A stretch of DNA of 34,774 bases, taken from Bacteroidia bacterium (lineage in GTDB: Bacteria; Bacteroidota; Bacteroidia; Chitinophagales; UBA2359). This document shows positions 6,489 to 15,204 of this stretch, one piece after another; positions within the stretch are counted from its first letter, which is position 1, and every line of letters begins with the position of its first letter. The translations under genes were made by a program, and so were the position numbers. The notes under the pieces are model-generated. The model saw only the letters and a program-made list of their open reading frames with translations. It was not told where the DNA came from and did not search any database. The stretch covers positions 1 through 34,774 of the forward strand of contig JAUHXA010000072.1 of the NCBI GenBank assembly GCA_030427245.1. The letters run 5' to 3'.

Positions 6489-8921
6489 ATGTTTAGAAAT
6501 TACTTCAAAGTAGCGATGCGAAATTTGCTTCGCAATAAAACTTATTCACTTATCAATGTACTGGGTTTGGCGATTGGCATAGCCTGTTGTGTATTGATTA
6601 TGCTGTTCGTAACAGACGAGTTAAGCTACGACCGTTTCCATACCAAAGCTGATAGAATTTACCGTACCGCTTTGGATGCCGAAATGATGGGGCAGAAACT
6701 GCAAGCACCGATTTCTCCCAATCCATTGGCAAAAGCGATGGCAGAAGAACTTCCAGAAGTGGAAAGTACGAGTCGCATCAACCCCTATCGGGCAGAAGCT
6801 TTGGTGACTTGGGGCGAGAAAAAGTTTTATGAAAAGAAAACTTGGGCATGGGTGGATTCGACCTTCTTTGATATTTTTGATTTTGAAGTAGTGGAAGGAG
6901 ATGCGAATACGGCTTTGGACAAACCCAATCAGCTGATTATTAGCGAATCCGCTGCTGAAAAATATTTTGGTCATGAAAAACCGATTGGTCAAATATTGAA
7001 GTTGGACAACGACCGTGATTATTTGGTGGTGGCTTTGATGCGAGATATGCCCAGCAATTCTCACTTTCGTTACGATTTTTTGGCTTCGATGTTTTCTTTG
7101 GAAGACCAAGGTTCAGACAACTGGCTGTCCTCCAATATTTACACCTACGTTCTCTTGAAAGAAGGAGCAACTGAAAGTCAGGTGGAAGCAAAGTTTCCTG
7201 CGCTTTACAAAAGCAAAATGGGACCTCAATTGAAGAAAATGGCAGGAATGGATTTTGATGAATTTTTGGCGGCAGGCAATCGTTTTGAAGCTTACCTTCA
7301 ACCCATTACCGACATTCACTTGGGCGGCAATTTGGATTGGGAATTGCAGACCAACAGCGATGAAAAGTTCATTTACATTTTCAGCATAATTGCCTTTTTG
7401 GTCTTGCTGATTGCGAGCATCAATTTTATGAATTTAGCAACTGCTCGTTCTACAAAAAGGGCGAAAGAAGTGGGCGTGCGGAAAGTGATTGGTGCGCCTC
7501 GAAGTGCGCTGATTGGTCAGTTTTTGGGCGAAGCATTGCTGCAAAGTTTGTTAGCCATGTTTTTGGCAGTGGTTTTTATCGAATTGATTCTGCCTTATTT
7601 CAACAATATTGTCGGCAAAAACATCAGCTTGTTTGGTGGTAAATCCTTCTTGTTTTATGTGTTTTTGAGCAGTATTTTTGTGATTGTAGGTTTGTTTGCA
7701 GGCAGTTATCCTGCTTTCTACCTTTCTGGATTCCGTCCTGCAACGGTTTTGAAGGGAACAGTAGTGAAAGGCAGTAGTGGCGCAAAATTTCGGAAGGCTT
7801 TGGTCGTGACACAATTTGCCATTTCTGTTGCCTTGATTATCGGTGTATTGTTTGTGTCTAAGCAGTTGAGTTATTTCCGCAATGCCGATTTGGGTTTTGA
7901 CAAAGAGCAGTTGGTCATGATTGAAGTGAACAAACGGGAAACGGTGCAACAAATGGAAACGGTGAAATCCGAAATATTGAAGCATCCGAATATTGTAAGC
8001 ATGACCGCAGCGAGTTTTTTACCAAGTAATGGCGACCCAAATCAAAATATGTTTAGTGTAGAAAAAGAGGGAGTAGAACAGCATTATCCTTTGTGGAATA
8101 TGGAAGCTGATTTTGATTTTATCGAAACAATGGGCTTAGAAATCATTGAAGGCAGGGCTTTTGACCGCAATTTAGCGACAGACAGCATTACGGCTTATGT
8201 CCTCAACGAATCGGCGGTAAAAGGTTTTGGGTGGGACAATCCCATCGGAAAAGAAGTGGCGGAAATGGATGTGAATCCTGGGAGCGTGAAGTCAGGGAAA
8301 GTGATTGGAGTAGTCAAAGACTTTCATACAGAGGGTTTTAACAAACAAATCAAACCGATGATTTTGAGTGTCAATCCACGCTATACCTACAATGTGGCGA
8401 TTCGAGTCAGTTCCAACAATATTGCAGAGAGTTTGGCTTACATTGAAGAAACTTGGACGGGTTTTGAGCCTGAATATCCGTTTCACTACGATTTTCTCGA
8501 CCAAAAATTTGCCTCGCTTTACAGTGCCGAAGAACGATTGGGCAAGGTGTTTTTGTATTTCACCTTACTCGCCATATTTATAGCTTGTTTGGGCTTGTTT
8601 GGATTGGCTTCCTACACTGCCGAACAGCGCACCAAAGAAATTGGTATCCGAAAAGTGTTGGGTGCTTCGGTTGGGAATATCACCATGTTGCTGACCAAAG
8701 AGTTTATTTTGTTGGTGTTGATTTCCAATATCATCGCTTGGCCGATTGCTTATTTGATGATGCAAAAGTGGTTGCAAACCTTTGCTTATCCCGCAGATAT
8801 TACTTTTTGGACTTTCGGTTTGGCCAGTATTTTGGGCTTGGTCATTGCCGTTTTGACGGTGAGTTTTCAGGCGATTAAGGCAGCGGTGGGGAATCCTGTT
8901 CGGGCTTTGAGGTATGAATGA
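6489..8921 (+). CDS. MacB/FtsX-type ABC transporter permease (third of three)
   Basis: This 810-residue permease repeats the architecture of its two neighbours. It starts MFRNYFKVAMRNLLRNK, with a membrane segment at about 21-41 and SYDRFHTKADRIYRTA entering the first periplasmic domain. An FtsX block with ATARSTKRAKEVGVRKVIGA follows. The second half has TKEIGIRKVLGASVGNI and ends NPVRALRYE. It lies 352 bp after the second permease and outside the inverted-repeat bracket, so it may be its own transcription unit. Identical terminal coding bases with the second permease show recent duplication or gene conversion. It has no ATPase of its own nearby and probably uses the 3029 product. Confidence 0.93.
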   Translation: MFRNYFKVAMRNLLRNKTYSLINVLGLAIGIACCVLIMLFVTDELSYDRFHTKADRIYRTALDAEMMGQKLQAPISPNPLAKAMAEELPEVESTSRINPYRAEALVTWGEKKFYEKKTWAWVDSTFFDIFDFEVVEGDANTALDKPNQLIISESAAEKYFGHEKPIGQILKLDNDRDYLVVALMRDMPSNSHFRYDFLASMFSLEDQGSDNWLSSNIYTYVLLKEGATESQVEAKFPALYKSKMGPQLKKMAGMDFDEFLAAGNRFEAYLQPITDIHLGGNLDWELQTNSDEKFIYIFSIIAFLVLLIASINFMNLATARSTKRAKEVGVRKVIGAPRSALIGQFLGEALLQSLLAMFLAVVFIELILPYFNNIVGKNISLFGGKSFLFYVFLSSIFVIVGLFAGSYPAFYLSGFRPATVLKGTVVKGSSGAKFRKALVVTQFAISVALIIGVLFVSKQLSYFRNADLGFDKEQLVMIEVNKRETVQQMETVKSEILKHPNIVSMTAASFLPSNGDPNQNMFSVEKEGVEQHYPLWNMEADFDFIETMGLEIIEGRAFDRNLATDSITAYVLNESAVKGFGWDNPIGKEVAEMDVNPGSVKSGKVIGVVKDFHTEGFNKQIKPMILSVNPRYTYNVAIRVSSNNIAESLAYIEETWTGFEPEYPFHYDFLDQKFASLYSAEERLGKVFLYFTLLAIFIACLGLFGLASYTAEQRTKEIGIRKVLGASVGNITMLLTKEFILLVLISNIIAWPIAYLMMQKWLQTFAYPADITFWTFGLASILGLVIAVLTVSFQAIKAAVGNPVRALRYE

Positions 8922-9011
8922 TGTGTTTGGGTGTTTGTGTTGGTAAATGTTTGTGAACATAGGTTAGAAGGATTATGTATACAAATCACCTATGACCAAT
9001 TTTACGAATCA

Positions 9012-10520
9012 CTACTCTTTAACCGACTCCAATACCAATTCATAATAATCTCGCTTTTGCCATTTCGATTGCAGCCAAATAGCATAGTTAATCGTTTCGT
9101 TTGAGCCCAATTCAATCGCTCCATAAGTGGTCAAAAACTGCTGAATTTTAGAAAGAACCCGTTTGTTTTGAAGCGGTTTGGGTTTGAAAGCCAAATCCTG
9201 CAAAATTTGAAGAAATTGTTTTTCCCTTTGATAGTCGGTTTGCTTCAATTCCTTGTTGAAGCGGCGTTTGATGTCCCGTAGGCGGTGGGCAATATATTCA
9301 AAATCTTGGGTTTCGATTCGCAGCATGATTTCGGTAATGCTGATATTGAGCTGCAAATTGACCGCCAGCGTTTTGTACAAATCCGTCACCAGAATCATGG
9401 CCAAATTGCCGAGTGATTTGTTCCACTTTTTTTCGCAGTAATAACTACCCGCCAAATTGAGATATACAAACACATCGTAAAATATATTTCCCTTCAATTT
9501 GGGATTCTGCTCAATTTCCTCCAATAGGTCAATCACCTCTTGATTGCGTCCCAAAAAGGAATAGTTGATAATCAAACTTTGGTGGTAGAGCCAAATATAC
9601 TTGTCGTAGTAGGCCCTATTGTTGTCCAAAATCATCTTGTGGATTTGCTCGGCATACCTCAACGATTGCTCAAATTTTTTGTTTTTCGTAGAAACATTCA
9701 CTATCCAACTCAACATGAATATTTTTTGGGGAAGCTGGGCAAACAATTTTTTCTCTTCAAAATCCTGCAAACTTTGGATAAGATACTGCTCCAATGCCAC
9801 AAAGTTTCGTTTTTGCAGCAATACGTTTTTGACACACGTATGTATTTGATACTGAATAGTAGGGGTATGTAGAAAATCTTTGGTAATCGAAAGTTCCTTC
9901 AATATCTTTTCCAAGGTTTCGATTACATCGTTGTTTTTGGTCGCAAAGTTGGCTTTTTGCAGCTTGTAGGTAATCGTTGCCATCAAAATATTGGCTTTTT
10001 GGCTGGCCTCTTGTTGGGCGACGTTTTGTTGCTTTTTGTCCACATATTTTTGTGGATTGATGGTATAATACACACCACACAAACCAATTATTTCATCGTA
10101 AATAATGTTGAGCAAATCAAAAAAGGATTGTTTGACCGCCATTTTCTCGGCTTTTTTGAGGTAAAAAAACGCCTTTTCATGGTCGGATTTGTAGCTAAAA
10201 ATACGCGCCAATTGCAGCCAATTGAAGATTTTAAAACGCTCGTGCTTTTTGCGGTTGAGCATCAATAAGCTATGTTCAATATCTTCTATCAGCCTATTTT
10301 TGAGGCGGTAATAAGCGTTTTTATTTCCTTTGGGGTATAATCGGCGCAGCAAATCCTCTCCAAACTCATCCAATTTTTCGTTTTGAATTCCTTCAAATAA
10401 AGCCATTATCTTCTTGCCTTCTTCGCTTTGATGGGTGCGTGTGGCATAGATTTTAAAATTGCGTAACTCCTCCTTGTTCAGTGAGTTGATTAATTCGGTC
10501 AAATGGTATTTGGACATCAT
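9012..10520 (-). CDS. Helical-repeat hypothetical protein, relative of the 21518 product
   Basis: I do not recognise this 502-residue cytoplasmic protein as a named family. It has no signal peptide or membrane segment. Composition and spacing (many Leu, Lys, Glu, with aromatic pairs such as KAFFYLKKAEKM) suggest stacked alpha-helical, TPR-like repeats. The N-terminus (helix, EELRNFKIYATRT, then an LFEGI helix and a LLRRLYP motif) lines up with the N-terminus of the 495-residue protein at 21518 (NQISQFGKFICSP, LWEYL, LWSYLFP). Similar length and layout suggest distant paralogues. The start has two adjacent Met codons. It converges on the third permease with a 90-bp gap. A scaffolding or regulatory role is possible but unsupported. 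Confidence 0.82.
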   Translation of the reverse strand: MMSKYHLTELINSLNKEELRNFKIYATRTHQSEEGKKIMALFEGIQNEKLDEFGEDLLRRLYPKGNKNAYYRLKNRLIEDIEHSLLMLNRKKHERFKIFNWLQLARIFSYKSDHEKAFFYLKKAEKMAVKQSFFDLLNIIYDEIIGLCGVYYTINPQKYVDKKQQNVAQQEASQKANILMATITYKLQKANFATKNNDVIETLEKILKELSITKDFLHTPTIQYQIHTCVKNVLLQKRNFVALEQYLIQSLQDFEEKKLFAQLPQKIFMLSWIVNVSTKNKKFEQSLRYAEQIHKMILDNNRAYYDKYIWLYHQSLIINYSFLGRNQEVIDLLEEIEQNPKLKGNIFYDVFVYLNLAGSYYCEKKWNKSLGNLAMILVTDLYKTLAVNLQLNISITEIMLRIETQDFEYIAHRLRDIKRRFNKELKQTDYQREKQFLQILQDLAFKPKPLQNKRVLSKIQQFLTTYGAIELGSNETINYAIWLQSKWQKRDYYELVLESVKE

Positions 10521-10759
10521 TCAGCATTTTGGAGGTGTAAGATTACTGATTTTTTGATTAGTACGGAAAGGAAGCTTGGAGTATTTTTGTGCTATCATCA
10601 AAATCAAATCAATATCGGCAAAAAGCAGTACATTGTTCTTAGGCAAACTAAAATATTAAATCAGCCATTCGTAAAATTCAATATGCTTGTTTCCAAGTAT
10701 TTATTTGAATTTGCTTTTGAGTTTTTCATTTGAGTTTGCCATATTCTCGTTTCACTAAA

Positions 10760-12325
10760 ATGACACAAATGATTTGTTTGCAGCCCTTTGGTAATCCGTT
10801 TCTCACTCGCTTTGTGCTTGGCTTGTTTTGCTCTTTTGCTTCTGTTTTGCTTCAAGCCCAAGAAGCCGAATTGAGTTTGATTCACGTTCAACTCCCTGAT
10901 ACAGTAGTGTTAGGCGATACGATTGTCGTAAGTGCTTACCTCAAAAACAATGCACCAGAAACATATGCCAACGCTAACTTGGATTTGTCTTTTTATGTCA
11001 ATGAAGTGCAGGATGTGGACAAATCTGCTGCAATTCAAAGCACTGCCATTGGAAATGCACTGACCATTCCGACGGGCGATAGTGTGTATATCGAACAAGA
11101 ATTGGTCATTGACAATTTGCTGTTTCAAATCGGTGAAAATCAAAATATTCAAAAAAACATCATCATCGTTTGGCCCGTAGATGACAACTATTCTATTGAT
11201 TATCATCTCCAACCGCTTGTGGTATTGAAGCAGGCGATTCCAACATCGGTTTACAATCCTTCAACTGATTTTGCAAGTACACCCATTACCAATCAAGATT
11301 TGCCCAATAATGTGCTTGAATATATACAAGTCGAATATCCCGCTTTTTCCTTCAATGAAGTCAAACAGCAAAACTTCAATGACGGAAGTCTGCAATTTGA
11401 AGTAGAACTGGAAGACGGTGAGGGTAAAGTGACACTTTATTTTAGCAATGATGGCACTTTGTTATTGACCAAAACCGAATCAGATACATCAATTTTAAGC
11501 TCCAATATCCAAGATTTTATTGCAGTCAATTACTCCGCCTATACCATCGAAAGTGTGTATGTATTGCATTTTCCAGATGGGACTGTTCAATACATTGTCG
11601 AAATAGAAGAAGGGGAAGACAATGAGTTGGATTTGTATTTTGATGAATCGGGAGGCAACATTGAAGCAATAGGAATTGTGCTGGAATTGTATGAAGAACC
11701 CGACATCGAAATTGGAGGAATTACCCTTCCCGCATCTTTGGAGTTGGAAACAGAAGTAAGCATTGAAGGTACGCTAACAAATAACTTATCTGTTCCTTAC
11801 AACGACCTTCCTATCCCGATTAACTATGCTTCCTTGCCTTTTCCTCCCACAATTGACAACCCCAAACTGCGAACCCAAACGACCATAATTGACCTCATCG
11901 CTCCTTCCGAAACGGTTAGTTTTCAACAAGATTTGAGTATTGACCAAGAACTCTTTTATGAAGGCAAAAACATAGTCATCGTTTGGCCTGTCGATTATTT
12001 GACCAAGCTCACCAGCAATTGTATTATTCAGGAAGTGTTTATAGAATTGCCTCAAGATACTGTTGGCATTCAATTGATTCCCGAACTCTCCAACGATATT
12101 GTGATTGCTCCAAACCCAACCCTTCAAAGGTTGAATATCCAAACCCATCAACTACAAATTGAAGCAATTACCATATATGACCTTTCTTCAAAAATCATAG
12201 CCAATTATCCTACGATTCTTCAAGACTCTTTTTCTGCAGACCTCAGCCACTTCAATAAAGGGATGTATCTAATTTACATTCAAACGGATAAGGGAAATGC
12301 GGTTAAGAAGTTGGTGAAATGGTAG
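10760..12325 (+). CDS. T9SS-secreted protein with duplicated beta-sandwich domains flanking two PepSY-like-type modules
   Basis: This is probably an exported surface protein of 521 residues from the ATG at 10760; an in-frame TTG at 10730 is less likely. A hydrophobic signal at about 16-34 ends LLQAQ. Residues 36-155 and 315-430 look like copies of one CARDB-like beta-sandwich; both carry the strand NI[IV]IVWPVD. Between them are two divergent PepSY-like-type modules (about 178-238 and 245-305), readable as DLPNNVLEYIQVEYP and NIQDFIAVNYSAY, each followed by a strand-turn-strand pair such as FEVELEDG. Residues 445-521 form a T9SS type A sorting domain (IAPNPTLQRLNI, IYDLSSKII, GMYLIYI, ending KKLVKW). 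The middle modules resemble the repeats of the 13080 lipoprotein. Domain names are by eye; the function is unknown. Confidence 0.85.
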   Translation: MTQMICLQPFGNPFLTRFVLGLFCSFASVLLQAQEAELSLIHVQLPDTVVLGDTIVVSAYLKNNAPETYANANLDLSFYVNEVQDVDKSAAIQSTAIGNALTIPTGDSVYIEQELVIDNLLFQIGENQNIQKNIIIVWPVDDNYSIDYHLQPLVVLKQAIPTSVYNPSTDFASTPITNQDLPNNVLEYIQVEYPAFSFNEVKQQNFNDGSLQFEVELEDGEGKVTLYFSNDGTLLLTKTESDTSILSSNIQDFIAVNYSAYTIESVYVLHFPDGTVQYIVEIEEGEDNELDLYFDESGGNIEAIGIVLELYEEPDIEIGGITLPASLELETEVSIEGTLTNNLSVPYNDLPIPINYASLPFPPTIDNPKLRTQTTIIDLIAPSETVSFQQDLSIDQELFYEGKNIVIVWPVDYLTKLTSNCIIQEVFIELPQDTVGIQLIPELSNDIVIAPNPTLQRLNIQTHQLQIEAITIYDLSSKIIANYPTILQDSFSADLSHFNKGMYLIYIQTDKGNAVKKLVKW

Positions 12326-12467
12326 GGATTGTGGGATTTAACATCATAAACTAAACTTTAAATGCGTAAGATTTTTACTTTTTAGGTTATTCTTCCGTTG
12401 CCTTTACTGCTATTTTTACGGCAAGAAAGGTAAACAGATATTTCTTCAAACATAAACATTCGTAAAA

Positions 12468-12875
12468 ATGAATCGCAAAGATTTTTTGAACAAATTAGGC
12501 ATTGGTGCAGCATTTGTATTGACTGCAAGCTGCATGAATGCTTGCAGCAAGGCAGACAATATTGGGCCTGTTGATTTCACCTTAGATTTAGACAACCCAA
12601 CTTATTCCAAACTCAAAACCAATGGCAATTATGTAGTTGTAAACAATGCTGTTGTTGCTCGAACCGTTGATGGTGAATATGTAGCAGCTACTGTTATTTG
12701 CAGTCACGAACAAAAAAAGAAGGTAATTTACAAAAAAAGCACCAACGAATTTTTCTGCACTGACCACGATGCAAGGTTTGACTTGAATGGAAATGGTCTA
12801 AACGAAGAAGGTAAGAAAGACTTAACTATTTTCAATACTTCTCTAAATGGGAATATTCTAAGTGTCGTTGGGTAG
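12468..12875 (+). CDS. Small exported Rieske [2Fe-2S] protein
   Basis: This 135-residue protein has both halves of a Rieske cluster site: Cys78-x-His80 (ICSHE) and Cys97-x2-His100 (FCTDH), followed by ARFDLNGNG in place of the usual glycine-rich third loop. The N-terminus NRKDFLNKLGIGAAFVL resembles the twin-arginine-like leaders of Bacteroidota Rieske proteins, although only Arg-Lys is present. TASC and MNAC near 22 and 26 are candidate lipid-attachment cysteines. It is far shorter than ring-hydroxylating or cytochrome bc1 Rieske subunits, and no partner oxidase or cytochrome b is nearby. It is likely periplasmic or outer-surface and may accept electrons. It lies 142 bp after the T9SS gene and 204 bp before the PepSY-like lipoprotein. 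Confidence 0.85.
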   Translation: MNRKDFLNKLGIGAAFVLTASCMNACSKADNIGPVDFTLDLDNPTYSKLKTNGNYVVVNNAVVARTVDGEYVAATVICSHEQKKKVIYKKSTNEFFCTDHDARFDLNGNGLNEEGKKDLTIFNTSLNGNILSVVG

Positions 12876-13079
12876 CTTTTGGACAGGTAAGATTTGGCAA
12901 TATTTGGTTAGCATAGCCCGCTACAACACTTTACCTTTGAAGTACAATAAATAAGGATTACAGCTCTCAATAAACATTCTATTACACAAGCCCAAAGTGC
13001 TTGTAGTTTGTTCCCGTATTCGGCTATCAATGAACGATTAAACAAATTGTATTCACGAATTTTTTAAATCTTTTTACAG

Positions 13080-14084
13080 ATGAAAAAGTACATTTTAATG
13101 TTAGCGATGTTGGTATGTGCAGGTTTTTTTACTGCCTCTTGCGAAAAAGAAAATGCCAACGAAATGAATGAAACTTATGCAGTCGTTCAAGAAGAAACTC
13201 CCAGTACTGACAATACTACTGCAAACAAAAGTATTCCAATCGGAGATTTACCCACTGTTATTACGGACTACATAGCAGCCAATTATCCCGATGCTACTAT
13301 TGTTGAAGCTGAAAGAGAAGAGAACGGTAGTTTTGAAGTCGAATTAGATAATGGTTTGGAAATCAAGTTTGATGCAGAAGGGAACTTCTTGAAGGAAGAA
13401 AGTGATGAACATGATGAAGACCATGATGGTGATAATGACGATGATGATAAGATTGCCATTGAAGATTTACCTACTGTTATAACCGATTATATTGCAGCCA
13501 ATTATCCCGATGCTACTATTGTTGAAGCTGAAAGAGAAGAGAACGGTAGTTTTGAAGTCGAATTAGATAATGGTTTGGAAATCAAGTTTGATGCAGATGG
13601 AAATTTCTTAGAGGAAGAAAGTGATGAACATGATGAAGACCATGATAGTGACGGAGATGGTGATAATGACGATGATGATAAGATTGCCATTGAAGATTTA
13701 CCTGCTGTTATAACCGATTATATTGCAGCCAATTATCCCGATGCTACTATTGTTGAAGCTGAAAGAGAAGAGAACGGTAGTTTTGAAGTCGAATTAGATA
13801 ATGGTTTGGAAATCAAGTTTGATGCAGATGGAAATTTCTTAGAGGAAGAAAGTGATGAACATGATGAAGACCATGATAGTGACGGAGATGGTGATAATGA
13901 CGATGATGATAAGATTGCCATTGAAGATTTACCTGCTGTTATAACCGATTATATTGCAGCCAATTATCCCGATGCTACTATTGTTGAAGCTGAAAAAGAA
14001 GAGGATGGTGGTTTTGAAGTCGAATTAGATAATGGTTTGGAGCTTATCTTTGATGCAGATGGAAATTTTGTAAAAGAAGACTGA
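13080..14084 (+). CDS. Lipoprotein with four PepSY-like-type repeats and Asp-rich linkers
   Basis: This 334-residue protein has a lipoprotein signal (FTASC, Cys21) and a short spacer, then four repeats at 52-124, 125-201, 202-278 and 279-334. Each reads I-[EG]-DLP-[TA]-VITDYIAANYPDAT, then a strand-turn-strand pair EVELDNGLE and FDA[DE]GNF, matching the PepSY-like (DUF2874) pattern. Repeats 1-3 each end in an acidic linker; in repeats 2 and 3 it is SDGDGDNDDDDK, similar to DxDxDG calcium loops, with DEHDEDHD before it. Repeats 2 and 3 differ at one base of 231, and repeat 4 has drifted and lacks the linker. A terminator follows at 14121-14162. Periplasmic or surface metal binding is inferred. 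Confidence 0.9.
   Translation: MKKYILMLAMLVCAGFFTASCEKENANEMNETYAVVQEETPSTDNTTANKSIPIGDLPTVITDYIAANYPDATIVEAEREENGSFEVELDNGLEIKFDAEGNFLKEESDEHDEDHDGDNDDDDKIAIEDLPTVITDYIAANYPDATIVEAEREENGSFEVELDNGLEIKFDADGNFLEEESDEHDEDHDSDGDGDNDDDDKIAIEDLPAVITDYIAANYPDATIVEAEREENGSFEVELDNGLEIKFDADGNFLEEESDEHDEDHDSDGDGDNDDDDKIAIEDLPAVITDYIAANYPDATIVEAEKEEDGGFEVELDNGLELIFDADGNFVKED
13233..14081 (+). repeat. In-gene tandem repeat (219, 231, 231 and 168 bp units)
   Basis: Units are at 13233-13451, 13452-13682, 13683-13913 and 13914-14081. Units 2 and 3 are identical except for one base (ACT/GCT, Thr/Ala at the ninth codon). Unit 1 has a linker shorter by four codons and scattered silent changes. Unit 4 is truncated before the linker and differs in its second half. 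The near identity points to a recent unequal crossover or slippage, so copy number may vary between strains. Confidence 0.95.
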
Positions 14085-14120
14085 TACAAAACATAGTTCA
14101 TTTTTAGTAAATACGGGAAT

Positions 14121-14162
14121 AGAGGCGTTTGGTTAGGGGGCTAACCAGACTGCCTCTTTTTT
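14121..14162 (+). terminator. Rho-independent terminator after the repeat lipoprotein
   Basis: The left arm AGAGGCGTTTGGTTAG pairs with CTAACCAGACTGCCTCT apart from a small internal mismatch. The loop is about four bases, and a run of six T (14157-14162) follows directly. It sits 37 bp after the lipoprotein stop and just before the convergent hydrolase end. Confidence 0.85.
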
Positions 14163-14176
14163 GATTTTTACAAATT

Positions 14177-14947
14177 TTAGCCAATATGCAGTCTCAAATC
14201 CTTGTGCAAATATTGCTGGATTCTATTCGGCTTAAATTTTCGCCAATAGGCTTCAGGCTGCGCCAATCTATCTGCGATACAAAACAACACGACAGGATTG
14301 TGTCCCAAACCACAATGACTGCCACTTACTTCAATATTTTGTGTTTGGTGGTCTTCCTCCAATTCGATACAGCACCGCCAAGATACAACTCCATCACCTT
14401 TGGTATAAATAGCAGTCGTAGGAACAGGAGGAGAATGTCTCATATCTGCAATGAGTTGTGGGTCCATAGTTTCGATTTCATTTTGAGTCACAAACTCATA
14501 TATCCATTTGATATTGTTTCCATGCCCCACATGCTGAAAAGGAGAACCTAAAGTAATCACCTGCCGAATAATGTGTGGATGTCTGCGAGCAACCTCTCGT
14601 GCATAAACACCCCCCAAACTCCAACCGACCAAACTAAGTTTTTGCCCACTTTGGTAAGCGATGTCATGCGCTCGAAGAATCACGTCCTCCAAAAAATCTA
14701 CGCCGCCTAAATTTCGACCCAACTGCCATTTATAGGGTGTAAAATTTTGTTTTTCGAGAAAATGCCGAAGGGGAACAGTTGAGGCATCAGTTGCACCAAA
14801 ACCTGGCAAAACCAATACAGGATGCCCATCTCCTTTGGGAGCAGTATTAAAAAGCGGCATCGAGGCCACATAATTACCTAAACCTATCATCGCCCGCCCC
14901 ATTTCTGTTGCAAACAAGAGCTTTGAAGGTCGTTTAACCTTTTCCAT
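14177..14947 (-). CDS. Alpha/beta hydrolase (lipase/esterase-like)
   Basis: This 256-residue alpha/beta-hydrolase shows the full catalytic set. The nucleophile elbow GWSLGG at 108-113 carries Ser110, Asp185 lies in YTKGDGVVSW, and His211 in SGSHCGLGHNP. LPGFGATD at 47-54 supplies the oxyanion region. The nucleophile-Asp-His layout resembles triacylglycerol-lipase/PGAP1-like esterases. No clear signal peptide is seen, so it is probably cytoplasmic. It converges on the terminator of the repeat lipoprotein and diverges from the penicillin-binding protein gene, with a 257-bp spacer that holds no other feature I can name. The substrate is unknown. Confidence 0.9.
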   Translation of the reverse strand: MEKVKRPSKLLFATEMGRAMIGLGNYVASMPLFNTAPKGDGHPVLVLPGFGATDASTVPLRHFLEKQNFTPYKWQLGRNLGGVDFLEDVILRAHDIAYQSGQKLSLVGWSLGGVYAREVARRHPHIIRQVITLGSPFQHVGHGNNIKWIYEFVTQNEIETMDPQLIADMRHSPPVPTTAIYTKGDGVVSWRCCIELEEDHQTQNIEVSGSHCGLGHNPVVLFCIADRLAQPEAYWRKFKPNRIQQYLHKDLRLHIG

Positions 14948-15204
14948 ATTTTGGGTGTTTTCTTTTCAGTAAAAAATTGTTTGTTAAAAGCAGTTTGTTA
15001 GTGAGCTAAGGGGTTGTGTTTGTAGTATTTTAAGGTTTAGGTGAGGAGGGTTTTAAAAAGTTTGTTTGATTCTTTAGACCTTAAATATAGGAAAGAGTTT
15101 GAAATTTTCCAAACAGCATTTACGTTAGAGAAACTTTCAATCAAACGTTAATTTTAGAAAAAACACATAGGATTTTTGTAATATTGTAGCATAATAATCA
15201 ATTC

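Noticed and set aside
10730-10759. TTG start giving ten extra residues for the T9SS PepSY-like protein
   Set aside because: The extension is polar and precedes the signal peptide. ATG at 10760 gives a better leader.
12986-13004. Small hairpin ACAAGC/GCTTGT before the repeat lipoprotein
   Set aside because: The stem has only six pairs and no T-run, so it could be chance in a 204-bp AT-rich spacer.
13502-13921. Two identical 62-codon Ser-rich frames on the - strand
   Set aside because: They are antisense shadows of the tandem repeat units in the lipoprotein gene.
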